DNA of 38,699 nucleotides from Saprospirales bacterium (GCA_016719895.1 JADJYG010000008.1:1-38699); one strand, 5' to 3'. Positions 26,102 to 36,424 are shown, counted from the first letter of the stretch. The notes: a model not told the origin generated them from the sequence alone. Translations and numbers: made by a program.

Positions 26102-28810
26102 TTAATACGCCATGATAAACTCGGTAAGGTTGGCGTCTTCGGGCAGGCCGAGTTTTTTACGCAAGCGGTACCGCTTGTTTTCCACACCGCGCACGGAGAT
26201 ATTGAGCAAGGGGGCAATCTCTTTGGAGGACAGATTCATCTTGAGGTAGGCGGCCAGGCGGAGGTCGCCGGGGGTCAGATCTGGGAATTGCTGCATCAAG
26301 CGTTTAAAAAAGTGGTCGTGCACCCGGTTAAAAGATTCTTCGAGGATTTCCCAATCATGGTCGCCCCTCGAGGTGCTGATCGATCAGGCGGGTCAGTTTT
26401 GCAGGGCGCGGGGTTCGTTGCCGGCGCCCTTGCAAGTCGGCGCAGCCGTTGCAGGACCTCATTCTTCCGGATGAGGTTGAGGGCGGCATTGCCCAGTTCG
26501 CGATTTTTGGTTTCTACTTCGAGTGCCAGTTTTTCGCGTTCGGCCTCAATGCGCTGGCGGTCGAGTTCCAGGCGGTTCTCCGCCTCCAGGCGCTTCCGCT
26601 GCCGGTCCAAACGGATTTGGCTGATGCGCTCGACCAGGACAAACAGCGCGATCAACAACACGCCATATCCGGCCATCGCCCAAACGGAGCGGTACCACGG
26701 GTGACGGATCCGGAAGCGCACGTCGGTTACCGGGCCGCCCGAATTCGCCCGGATTCGAAATACATACTCGCCCGGCGATATGTTTGTGAACTCTTTTTTT
26801 GCCTCCGGCTGCCATGGCGACCAATCGGCCGCTCCGGGTTCGAGGCGCCAGGAAAACAACGGCGCCTGTTCGAAATAAGGCGCTGCAAAACCAATCCGGA
26901 GGTTGTTATTTCGATAAGACAGAACTATCTTTCCCGAGTGCAGCGGCAGGGGCGTGCCCGTGGTTTCCAAGCGGCGAATGGCGACGGCCGGTTGGCGTTG
27001 GTTTTGCTCCGGCAGCCTGCGTTTGTCCAGCAAGGCAAAACCATTTTCGAGGCAAAATAGATACTCCAGCGGGCTCAGTGGCACTACATTTTCGTAGCCT
27101 GGCACCAGGGTGATGGGCAAGGCATTGTTTTTACCGGCCGCGTGGAGTGAAACGCCACTGCTGTCGATCACAAAAAATTCGCCCGGATTTCCCGGCAACC
27201 ACTTTTGGCGGCGCGATTCCCGGCTCAGCGGTTTAAAAACCACCTGCCCGGCAGAATCCAGGATTTGTAGCGGTGAAAACTGCGCGTTGATCACCGGGAT
27301 ATTGTCGATCCGGGTCAGGTCCAGTTTGAAGTCGGACGGCAGCCCCTCTTCCCGTCGAAATGTTTTGTATTCCAGTACCTGCGTCAAATCGGGGCTCAGG
27401 CGCAGCCGGTACAGGCCTTTATTCGGATGGGTGCCCCAGAGGTTTCCCCGATCGTCAAAGAGAATTTTGCGCAACGGTTCGGCAAAGCCGCCCACCCGGT
27501 GCTGCATGCGCCAGGCGCCGCCGGGTTGCTGGCGCAACACCACCAGGCCGGTGTAGGTGCTTTGCACAAGCAAGCCCGGATTATTGGGCGCCGGCACGGT
27601 ACACCACCCTCCGGTGACGTCGGACAACAGCCTGGCGCCGGATTCCTGTATTTGAAAAGTGCCAGCATTATGCCCGCAAAGCAACTGCCCGCCGAAAATA
27701 CGAAGTTCCCAAACCTGGCCCTGGGTACCCTCAACCAGCCTGAACCCGCCGTTTTCCTGCACAAATGCGCCCTGGTTCGTGCCGATATACAGGCGCCCAT
27801 TCCATCGGACAGCCGAATAAACCGTACCGATTTTGCCGGTCAGGTCGGTAAAAAACGTCATTGGCGCCTCCAGAGCCACCAGGTCAATGCCCCGGTCGAG
27901 GCCAAGCAGCAGGTTGCCCCGGCGGTCTTCGTACAAGGCGAGTACAGTATTGTTCTGCAGGCCATTTTCCCGGTACAGATGAAAGCGCAGGCCCTCATTT
28001 TTATCGAGCACATAGGCGCCTTTCAGAATGAGTTAATAGCCCAGCCGCCTTGCCGCAAGGCGATGGCTTTGTTGGCGCTTGGTATTTTTAAACACCGCGT
28101 TTAACGGATTGGTCCAGGGCTGGCATTGGCCGTTTTGCCACTGATAAATACCGTCGTTCGTCGTACCGATCCACAAACCGCCCGATTTGTAGGGCGCCAG
28201 AAACTGGATGATCTCGCCGGCGAGTATTTCGGTGCCTGCCATAAACCGGAACGTATTGTCCGGTAACAATTCATAAATTCCCCTTCCGATCACCGGCACC
28301 AGCACCCGGTCCTCCACGGCTTGGGTAAACATGATCGAACTGGGCGGCTTGAGCACCGTAACTTTTTGGAAATCGTATTTGTAAATCGTGGAAAACGACT
28401 GGAAAAGTACAAAACCGGGGGTTGGAAGGATATGCCAGATTTCTTCTTTATCCAGCAACTCGGCCCGTACTTCCCGGCTCAGGGAATAATACGCCAGCTG
28501 CCCCCTGGCGTCGGGCTGCCAGAAACCGAATTCGGCAAAGCCGCCACAATATATCCGGTCGTCCTGACCGGCGGCTACCGCGCGCACGGTTTGGTTTTCC
28601 GGCAGGTTGAACGTCTGCCATTTCGAACCGTCAAATTCGAGCAGGCCGCCATTGTTCCCGGCGTAACCATCCCGGAAGGATTCTTTGCGTGAGCGCCCAG
28701 TTTTGGTTTTGGCTGTGGTAATCCGCCGGAAGGAAATTGCGTATGCGCGGGATCATCCTGGGCTGACAGGCTCCAATAGGAATAAAAAGAAAGCACGTAA
28801 TCCAGCGCAT
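26102..28810 (-). pseudogene. membrane-spanning propeller / Y_Y_Y / LuxR-HTH regulator, interrupted by frameshifts
   Basis: Read across frames, about 900 residues. Signal peptide from the ATG at 28808-28810 (MRWITCFL, then SLSAQDD). A two-component-type propeller follows (NWALTQ, LLEFDGSKWQTFN, GRGIYELLPDNTF, GGLWIGTTNDGIYQW, NGLQNNTVLALYEDRRGNLLLG). Then a Y_Y_Y-like domain (FSWRLEPGAADWSPW, EFTNISPGEYVFRIRANS), a transmembrane helix (WAMAGYGVLLIALFVLV), a coiled coil rich in Arg/Glu, and a LuxR helix-turn-helix (LTPGDLRLAAYLKMNLSSKE, IAPLLNISVRGVENKRYRLR). Such proteins sense a glycan outside and act on DNA directly. The largest open fragments are 26296-28011, 28033-28587 and 26102-26323. 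Breaks at 28027-28028, 28665-28666 and 28681-28682 are repaired by adding one base to a homopolymer; others differ. It is likely to control the locus downstream. Confidence 0.8.
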
Positions 28811-29019
28811 GTTATAGGCAAAGAAACGCCGCAATTGTGAAATTTGCACCAGGTAAACCGGCAGCAATGCGGCTTCCGCGCGTTTGTTCCTATTAGCAAA
28901 GTCGCGCTAAACCCGCAACCGCCGGCGCAACCCCGCCGCCTTTTTTTCCGTACAACCAGGAAGCATCTTTAAACGCACATGGCAAACCCTGCGTCTCAGG
29001 CCTAAAATCAACACTCTCC

Positions 29020-31389
29020 ATGACAAAAAAGTATTCCATTCCTGACCTTCCTGCTGTATTGCAGCACCCTCGCCTATTCCCAAAACTTACCCGCAATGCG
29101 CTTCTCCGCCGATGGCCGGCAGATCATCACCGGCGACCGCGCCCGGCGGGCTGTAGGATTCCGCCCAAATCCGGTCGGTTTACCTCGACTTCCCCTTAAA
29201 CCAATTATTGGACCTTGCTGACCAACAACTACGCCACCAAGATCGATTTGCCCGCCACAATGACCGCCGACGGTGTGGTATACGACAGTGTGTGGGCGTC
29301 CGGTTCAGCGTAAAGGACAAACCTCCCATATGCAAACCCAAAACTCGCAGAAAAAATCCTTAATATTTCCCTGATTTTGTACATCCCGATCAGAACTGAT
29401 GGGGATACCAAACGCTGAACCTGAACAACAGTTTTCAGGATGCTTCTTTCCCGCGCGAAGCGTTTTTCAACACCAGGTCAGACGCCACATCCCGGCCGCC
29501 CAATCCAACTTCGTACACCTTTTATATCAATGGGCAGGACTGGGGCTCCATCCCAACGTCCAGCAGCCAACAAAGATTTTCTCAAAGAGTGGTTTTTCAG
29601 CAATGACGGTATCAATTGGCGGGCGGATCGCTTGATGGCCTGACGGGTGGCGGGGGTCCGGCATGCCCGGCGGCGGATGGGCGACGGCACTGCCGCGCTG
29701 GAATTACCTGGGCGCCGACACCAGCAAATACCAGACCTATTATACGTTAAAAAGCAGCGATGTGGACAAACCCTGGGATTACCTCGTTGCTACCTGCAAC
29801 GCCCTCAACTCTACCCCACTCGCCGAACTGCCGGATATATTGCCCCGGTATCTGGATATCGACCGCACCCTTTGGCATCTGGCCTCCGAAATTGCGTTTT
29901 CTGACGACGACGTCTAGCTCATGTTTATAAAGGGAAAATGGATTACTACGTTTACTACGAAGTTGAAACCGGCCGTATGACGCCGTTGGAATACGACGGC
30001 AATAGCGTGATGAAGGCCAATGCCGCCAATTGGCTTCCGTTTTACAATGAAAGCAAAGTCAACTACCCGCTGCTCAACCGCCTGCTGGCGGTCCCCATCT
30101 GGCGACAGCGCTACCTGGCGCACCTGCGCACAATTATCCAGGATGAAATGAACCCCACCGTATGCAATGCCATGCTGACAATTATAAAAACATGATCGAT
30201 GCCCGGTTCAATCCGATCCGAAAAAATTGTATTCGTACAGCCAGTTGGCAATTACCACGGAGATCGGGGTATTAAAAACTATATCCAGTCGCGCCGAACG
30301 TATTTGTTAAACAACGCCGAAGTCAAACAAGTGGCGCCGGTCATTGCCTCGGCGACCCTGCAAAACACTGCCGGCCAGGCCTGGGAAAGCCCAAAGTCGG
30401 GCGAAGAAGCCTGGGTGACCGCCCAGGTCAGCGCTGCCAACGGCATCTTCGGCGTCCATTTGTTCTACTCCGACCGGCTGACGGGCAATTTTACAGCCAT
30501 AAACATGTTCGACGACGGCCAGCACCACGACGGCGCGGTTGCCGACGGCCCGTATGGCGCTTCGCTGCCCGGCCAGTCTGCCGGCGTCTCGGATGCGGTT
30601 TTATATCGAAGCAGTAGCCATGCAACGGCCCGCCGGGCGTCCTACCTGCCGGCCGGCGCCGAACACGATGTTTTCGTGTACCAGGTGCAGCCCCAGCCGG
30701 CTACCAGCGTGCCGGTAGCGATCAACGAGTTTCATGGCGGCAAATGCCTCTACCGGGTCACCGACGAAACCGGCGATTACGACGACTGGATCGAATTGTT
30801 CAACCTTTCCACCGATCCGGTGGATATCAGCGGTTTTTTTCTCACCGACAACCCGGCCAACCTCGACAAATTTGAAATCCCCGCAGGAACGGTAATCCCG
30901 GGGCACGGATACTAGATTTTCGGGCCGACGAAGACGGTATGGATGGACCCTTTACCATTGCAATTTCAAATTGTCAGCAGGTGGAGAACAGATTTATTTG
31001 CTGGACACCAGCCTGGCCATTGTCGATTCCGTAACGTTCGGCGCACAGGTGACCGATTTCGATATGCCCGCGGGCAAAACGGTAGCGGCAACTTTGTCGT
31101 CCAGACGCCACCTCCGCCGCCAACAACAATGCAACAGCCGAGTCGGAAACCCGGGAGACCGCCCCGCAGCCGCACGTATTCCCCAATCCAGCCTCCACTG
31201 CACTGACCGTTCAAACAGATCATTTGCCTGATAACAGCCAACCGCTGCAGGTATTCGACCGGACCGGCCAACTTGTTCCAAACCATTCCGGATGGGCTTC
31301 AGACCATGGTGGAGGCCAGGCACTGGCCGGCAGGATTGTATACCGTCCGGTATGGCCAAACCCTGCGCAAACTCGCGATCAACCGGTAA
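29020..31389 (+). pseudogene. CotH kinase-like protein with LTD and T9SS domains, interrupted by frameshifts
   Basis: Reading across frames from the ATG at 29020 gives a signal peptide (TFLLYCSTLAYSQ), then CotH-family blocks: YLVATCNALNSTPL, LDIDRTLWHLASEIAFSDDD, KGKMDYYVYYEVETGRMTPL, then EYDGNS and LNRLLAVPIWRQRYLAHLRT. A lamin-tail domain follows (WIELFNLSTDPVDISGFFLT, DNPANLDKFEIPAGTVIPGH), and a T9SS sorting domain ends it (QVFDRTGQLV, AGLYTVRYGQTLRK). Fragments seen: 29663-29917, 29938-30195 and 30199-30915. Several breaks are homopolymer contractions (e.g. GG to G near 30188 and GGG to GG near 30204), some are expansions. CotH proteins phosphorylate secreted proteins in Bacillus; here the enzyme would act at the surface. 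Domain identity is good; activity is unproven. Confidence 0.75.
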
Positions 31390-31455
31390 ACGCCGCAGGT
31401 TGAAAAGCCACTTAAAGTTCACGGATTCCCGGAAAGCCAACCTTTGACTACTGCT

Positions 31456-32148
31456 ATGGATTTTTTATCTTCTGTCTCGTACCTGGACAACCAGTCGGTT
31501 GTCCTGATCGGTTTTTCGGTTTTGCTGGCTTTTTTATTGTCGTCTTTGATCGTTTTTACGTATGAAAAGACCTCGCAGGAAGTCGTTCCGCCGCATCATT
31601 TCATCCAGTCCATGATCCTGATGGCTATGGTGACCGCCACCATCATGCAGTCGATCGGCGACAGCCTGGCGCGGGGGTTTGGTATTTTCGGCGCACTGGC
31701 GATTTTGCGTTTTCGCACCAACCTGATCAGTACGCGCAATATTTCGTTCATTTTTGCCTCTATGGCAGTAGGCATTGCCTGTGGGGTATCAGGCTTTTAT
31801 AAAGGCGATCATTGGCACACTGGCGTTTTGCCTGGTCGCTTTTTGCTGCGCCTGACGCCGTTTAGCCGGAAAAGCAACCTGCTCGACCAACCTTGCGCTT
31901 TCAACTCCCGGCCGATTCCGGGGCGCTCACAGCCGACAAGCCGTGATCCGGAAACGTTGCCGGGCCCATTTGGTCAAACGGTACCGGGTATTGTACGATG
32001 ACGAGCGGGGAGAATGTGGAGTACTCGTTCGAGCCGCGCCTGTTTGATGAAATGCAGGGGGCGGAACTGGCGCGGAATTGCGCAAAGAACCTGACGTACA
32101 GACCTCCGGTTAAGTTTTAACGATACTTACGTCAACCTGACCGACTGA
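31456..32148 (+). pseudogene. DUF4956 membrane protein, interrupted by frameshifts
   Basis: From the ATG at 31456 (MDFLSSVSYL). Helices at about 17-38 (VVLIGFSVLLAFLLSSLIVF) and 51-68 precede the family's hallmark: GDSLARGFGIFGALAILRFR, then TNLISTRNISFIFASMAVGIACGVSGF. A T-run near 31795 has one T too many and one near 31840 one too few, which restores the frame over LLRLTPFSRKSNLLDQ. The C-terminal cytoplasmic part can be followed across further breaks (LVKRYRVLYDDERG, VEYSFEPRLFDEMQGAELAR) to a stop at 32146-32148. DUF4956 is found near CotH and VTC polyphosphate-polymerase genes in many bacteria; its job is unknown. Next gene starts three bases later. Confidence 0.78.
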
Positions 32149-32151
32149 CCC

Positions 32152-33196
32152 ATGCGCCGTATAAATATCCTGGTAACCTGAGGCTTCCCTGGTTGTCTGG
32201 GCGTTGTTTTCCATCTTCCACTACCTCCACGCGGCACGGCCAGTTTCTACGGCGTTGCGGAAAACCAGGAAACCCAAATCACCTCGACCATGACCGACGG
32301 TCAGCCGTATTTACGTACCGCCTGGTCAGTTTGTACCGAAAGGAACGCTGTTGGTGGAGGTCACGCGTGCTGCGCTTGATCTTAAGCGAGCGATTTGAGC
32401 CATGATATCCGGAATTGCACGCCCGCGATCATGCCCAGGCGGCGGCGCTCCAGGGGCGAGCCTGGAGCGGTTGAACGCGCAACGCGCCGAAACAAAGCGC
32501 GATCCTTCCCGCATCCGGATGCTGGAGGCGGAAAAAACCTGAACCAAACCCTGCTTCGAATTGAAAAGTATCCCGGTTCCCGACAGTATCCGGGCCGGCG
32601 CTGATCCTGATGCGGCAAAATTGCCAAACCCTGCACGACGAGTTGCGCCTGGCCCTTGGCGCCTCTGGATGCCGATATTTACCGCCTGGAGCAGGAGTTG
32701 AGCCTCGGCCTGCCGGCGCAGGCGCAACTGGATAACTTGAAACGGGCCACTGACCTGTACCAAAAGAACAGGAACGGCTCTGTTTATGCGCCATCCGATG
32801 GTTTGGTGGGGACGGTCCACTGCCGGGAAGGCCAAAATATACAGGCATTTCAAACCCTGATATCCTTTTATGAGCAAAACCCCAATACCGTGGTGGCCTA
32901 CGTTCATGAAAGCCTGCTGCTAGACATCCGTATGGGCGACTCCTGCTGGTGGCTTCCAGCCTGCGTCCTCAGAACGATGCAGGATGGGTCATTGGCCTGG
33001 GGCACCGGGTGGTGGAAATCCCGGAACGCCTGCGCAAAATTCGGAGATTAAAACATATGGGCGGGAAGTGCTGATTGGCATCCCGGCTCACAATAATTTC
33101 CGCAAAGGAAAAGGTCCTCTTGCAGCGGCTTCTACCGCCGCCGCGCATTCGATCCTTGTCTTTCCTGCCTTTAGAGGCCTCATTTCTGGTACCTGA
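32152..33196 (+). pseudogene. HlyD-type periplasmic adaptor (membrane-fusion) protein, interrupted by frameshifts
   Basis: The ATG at 32152 opens a cationic N-terminus (MRRINILV) and a helix that continues in another frame, then SFYGVAENQETQITSTM and a lipoyl-type half (PPGQFVPKGTLLVEVTRA in shifted frame). A coiled-coil stretch follows (HAQAAALQGRASLERLNAQR, later YRLEQELSLGLPAQAQLDNL). The second lipoyl half and barrel is NGSVYAPSDGLVGTVHCREG, then QAFQTLISFYEQNPNTVVAYVHE, ending REVLIGIPAHNNF. Best fragment: 32656-33051. The order is that of HlyD/EmrA adaptors, which link an inner-membrane pump to a TolC channel. The end is uncertain because frames differ near 33110-33196. No ABC or MFS pump gene is adjacent. 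Confidence 0.7.
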
Positions 33197-33206
33197 CTCC
33201 TTCATT

Positions 33207-34455
33207 ATGCAAAACAAATTATGGCTTGTATGTTGGGCCGGCATCCATGCGGCTGCCGGAATAGCCCAAAATGCCCTATCCACCGCCGATGTATTGGCCA
33301 GCGCCCGGCGGGATATGGCCGTAATCCTGCAGGCTGAACAGATGGATTATGCCCGGCAAACTGCGCCGCGGCTGCCTTTTGTCGAGCAGGTCGGCCTGCG
33401 CACCGAAACGGACCGTTTCGACTGGCAACGGCAGGAATTCCTGGCCCGCCTGAATGTCAATGGCTTGAAGGAAATGCGGCGGCAAGGCCAGTACCAGCAA
33501 TCCGTTCAGCAGCTGCCGGGCTCCAGTACCAGGCGCTTACTGCACGAAGCCCTGGCCAAACGTTAGCCGCACTGATCCAATACCGGTATTTGCAGCGGCA
33601 ATTGCAGTGTCGAACCGCTTGTTGCTGGTTTACCAGGATGAAATCAATGTGCTGCAAAAACGCGCTGCGCTAAATGCCGGTGTCGATATCGCCGCTATTC
33701 TCAAAGCCGAATATGAACGCGACGAACTGGCACTTCAACTGTCCGGCGCATCGGACCGCCTGCAGCAACTTCGGAAGGCGATCCAGTTGCAGGCACAACT
33801 ACCATCCGACCAATGGGAATTGGATACCACCGGGTTTGTGCGCCCGGACCAGATCATCGGCATCGCATCCAGTTTGCCAGATGCCTGAAAACAACCCCGG
33901 CCTGGCCGGGCAAGCGGCTAAAATCGCCCGGCAGGGAAGCCGCTTATTTGTTGGAAAAGGCGCAAAGCGCAACAAGTGCTCGATTTCGTACAATTGCGCC
34001 ACAACAACCGGCCGGATGACCCATTCGGCCAGAACCTGTCGATTGGCCTCGGCATAAACCTTCCGTTCAAAGGCACATCAAGCTATAAACTGGCTGTGCT
34101 GAAAATTGAAAAAAGCGCCGCCGTCGCCGAACTCGAACTCGAACGGGTTGCCCGCAACCTGGACCTGGACGACGCCCGGGCCGGGATAACGGCTCAGGAT
34201 GCTCAACGCCGGATTGCCTTGGAACAGATGGAAAACAGCCAGGCCCGGTTCACCCTGCAACAAGCGGCAATGGGCCAGACAGCCGATCCGGAGGTCTTGC
34301 TGCGCGCAAAAGAGCTGCTGCTGAAACGCGAAAGCCGGCTGCTGGAGATTGAACGGGAGCTCTACGACCAATACCTGTACCTGCTGGACCGCAGCGGTGC
34401 GCTGTCCGCAACACCGTCGGTCAATTACCTTTCCGCTGCCCGGAACGCCTTTTGA
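33207..34455 (+). pseudogene. TolC-family outer-membrane efflux protein, interrupted by frameshifts
   Basis: From the ATG at 33207 (MQNKLWLVCWAGIHAAAGIA, a signal peptide) to the stop at 34453-34455. Long amphipathic helices rich in Gln, Glu and Leu (ERDELALQLSGASDRLQQLR, then LELERVARNLDLDD and RRIALEQMENSQARF) alternate with beta parts (RTETDRFDWQRQEFLARLNV, GINLPFKGTSSY), as in TolC-type channels. GRD-like repeats are less clear than in E. coli TolC. Breaks occur near 33566, 33885 and 33960; the last long fragment is 33976-34455. It ends the CotH-DUF4956-HlyD run. Confidence 0.72.
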
Positions 34456-34466
34456 GTCAGCTCATG

Positions 34467-34483
34467 GCCAATTCCCGATTGGC
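34467..34483 (+). terminator. weak terminator-like hairpin after the TolC-like gene
   Basis: GCCAAT (34467-34472) pairs with ATTGGC (34478-34483) around TCCCG, 12 bases after the TolC-like stop. A T-run follows only at 34497-34502, so strength is doubtful. Confidence 0.3.
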
Positions 34484-34530
34484 AACCCCGAAATCCATTT
34501 TTAGGCCTACCTTTGGCCCATATTTACGCC

Positions 34531-35634
34531 ATGATCCGTATTTTACACCTTCTGTTGCTTTTTTACGCAGGCCAACCAGGCCTGATCGCCCAAGTGTATA
34601 CCCCGGTTTTCCCCAGCCTCAGCGGCCCGGCGCTCTTCGACAGTACGGTAGCGCATTACAAGCCAGTAGTCGTACTGGATTACGCCAACGCCCGCGATAC
34701 GCTCTATGCCAGGGTACTGGCCGCAGATGATGACAGCCTGCGCTGCATTTACTCCGGATATACCCTTTGGCTCGATCCGACCAAAGACCCTACCCAATAT
34801 ATTTACCTGAACGGCAGTCCGTTAGGCATGAATACCGAGCACGCCTATCCACAGAGCAAGGGCGCCGCCGAGGGCAATGCCCGCAGCGATATGCACCACC
34901 TGTACCCGGCCCGCATTCCGGTGAACGAAGCCCGCGGCGAGGCGCCGTATGCCGATATCCCGGATGCGCAAACCCAGCAATGGTTCTACAAAGCCCAGAT
35001 ATTGTTCAGCATACCCCCGCAAAACAAAGACCTGTACAGCGAATTTAAAACGGGCGCCTTCGAACCCCGCGAGTCCGTCAAAGGGGATCTGGCCCGGGCT
35101 GTTTTTTATTTCTACACGATGTACCGGGCAGAAGCGCTGCTCGCTGACCCAAACTTTTTTGATATACAGCGACCGGCGCTTTGCCAGTGGCACGACCAGG
35201 ACCCAGCTGATTCCACCGAACTGATCAAAACCTGGCGCATCGCCCCGTACCAAGAGAACAAACCCAATCCATTCATCCTCGATTGCACGCTGGCCCGCCG
35301 GCTGTATTGCCCGGAGCTACCCCCGGGATGCTCCTCTACCCCAGCAACCGAAGCAGGCTTGCAGCGCCTGGAGCTGCGCCTGTCTCCCAATCCGGTGGCC
35401 GGCAGCGGGCAGGTGGAAATGACGTTGCCGTTTTCCGGAGACGTGGAGATACGCCTGCTGGGCATCGCCGGCAACCCCCTGGCGACCTGGAAAATTCCGG
35501 ATGCAACCGCCGGCAACTTCCGGCTTGCCATCGAAATCCCGGCCGGCTGCAGGGGGCAAATTGGCGTGTTGCAGGTTCGCTTGTCGGGTGGCAACCGCTT
35601 TGCCATGCAGGCTATCCCGGTTTCCCTGTTATAA
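34531..35634 (+). CDS. endonuclease I-family nuclease with T9SS sorting domain
   Basis: 367 residues from the ATG at 34531; an in-frame ATG at 34513 only adds MAHIYA. Signal peptide about 1-20 (ends GLIAQV). The endonuclease I (EndA/NucM) catalytic block is GMNTEHAYPQSKGA (99-112; His104 as general base), RSDMHHLYPARIPVN (119-133; His122, Asn132) and RGEAPY. The family cuts DNA and RNA with a ligand metal. A disulfide is possible through the cysteines near 260-280. The end is a T9SS sorting domain (LELRLSPNPVAGSGQVEM, then RFAMQAIPVSLL). It is therefore a surface or secreted nuclease, perhaps for phosphate or nucleotide scavenging. Intact, in contrast to the genes before it. Confidence 0.9.
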   Translation: MIRILHLLLLFYAGQPGLIAQVYTPVFPSLSGPALFDSTVAHYKPVVVLDYANARDTLYARVLAADDDSLRCIYSGYTLWLDPTKDPTQYIYLNGSPLGMNTEHAYPQSKGAAEGNARSDMHHLYPARIPVNEARGEAPYADIPDAQTQQWFYKAQILFSIPPQNKDLYSEFKTGAFEPRESVKGDLARAVFYFYTMYRAEALLADPNFFDIQRPALCQWHDQDPADSTELIKTWRIAPYQENKPNPFILDCTLARRLYCPELPPGCSSTPATEAGLQRLELRLSPNPVAGSGQVEMTLPFSGDVEIRLLGIAGNPLATWKIPDATAGNFRLAIEIPAGCRGQIGVLQVRLSGGNRFAMQAIPVSLL

Positions 35635-35658
35635 AATACCGCCCCAAAACCGGTATTT
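35634..35658 (+). terminator. hairpin at the end of the endonuclease I gene
   Basis: AAATACCG (35634-35641) pairs perfectly with CGGTATTT (35651-35658) around a nine-base loop; the stem starts at the last base of the stop codon. There is no long T-tract after it. Confidence 0.45.
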
Positions 35659-35757
35659 CTGGCTATCCCCCAGCCCAGAATATTCGACGTGATCTATTGC
35701 AGATTCCCGGCTATCTTCGCGCCGCTTTTTTAACCAAACAGCCCAGGCTGCCTTGTC

Positions 35758-36417
35758 ATGATTGATTTGCTCGCACAGATTTTTGATTTTATCCGCCACC
35801 TCGACGTACACCTTGAAAATATCATGCGGGAGTATGAGCTGATGACGTACCTGCTGCTTGCCCTGATCATTTTTTGTGAAACGGGCTTGGTGGTTACGCC
35901 GTTTTTACCGGGCGATTCGCTGTTGTTTGCTGCTGGAGCTATTGTAGCGAAAACCGGCATTCTGAATATCTGGCTGCTTATTCCCTTGTTATTTGGCGCT
36001 GCTATTTTAGGCGACAATACCAATTATTTCTTTGGCCGGTTTTTGGGGAACAAGGTATTTACCCGCGATTATTGGTTCCTCAAACGTTCTTATATCGACC
36101 GTACCCAGCATTTTTATGAAAAATACGGCGGCCGCACCCTGGTCATTGCCCGGTTTGTGCCGATTGTGCGCACCTTTGCGCCCTTTGTGGCCGGTGTCGG
36201 TAACATGAAATACCGCCGGTTTATTGGTTATTGCATCGCCGGCGGAATTGCCTGGGTGACCGGGCTGACCCTCGCAGGGTATTTTTTCGGCCAGATCCCG
36301 ATCGTGAAAAACAACTTCGAAATTGTTGTTTTCGGGATCATCGGCGTGTCGTTGTTGCCAATTGTGGTGGAGTTTGTACGGGCCTGGATGGAGAAAAACA
36401 AAAAACCGGCCGCGTAA
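35758..36417 (+). CDS. DedA-family inner-membrane protein (VTT/SNARE-associated domain)
   Basis: 219 residues with five or six membrane segments. The DedA signature is complete: FCETGLVVTPFLPGDSLLFA (39-58; Glu41 and Asp53 at the positions of the acidic residues essential in E. coli YqjA/YghB) and VIARFVPIVRTFAPFVAGVG (129-148; Arg132 and Arg138 at the essential arginine positions), then IAGGIAWV. The family has been linked to undecaprenyl-phosphate or phospholipid recycling and to membrane potential control. It stands alone, with a hairpin terminator 8 bases after the stop. Intact. Confidence 0.92.
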   Translation: MIDLLAQIFDFIRHLDVHLENIMREYELMTYLLLALIIFCETGLVVTPFLPGDSLLFAAGAIVAKTGILNIWLLIPLLFGAAILGDNTNYFFGRFLGNKVFTRDYWFLKRSYIDRTQHFYEKYGGRTLVIARFVPIVRTFAPFVAGVGNMKYRRFIGYCIAGGIAWVTGLTLAGYFFGQIPIVKNNFEIVVFGIIGVSLLPIVVEFVRAWMEKNKKPAA

Positions 36418-36424
36418 CCCCCAT

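Noticed and set aside
32326..32907. 193-residue open frame on the minus strand
   Set aside because: Antisense to recognisable HlyD-type sequence; it stays open only because the region is GC-rich and frameshifted.
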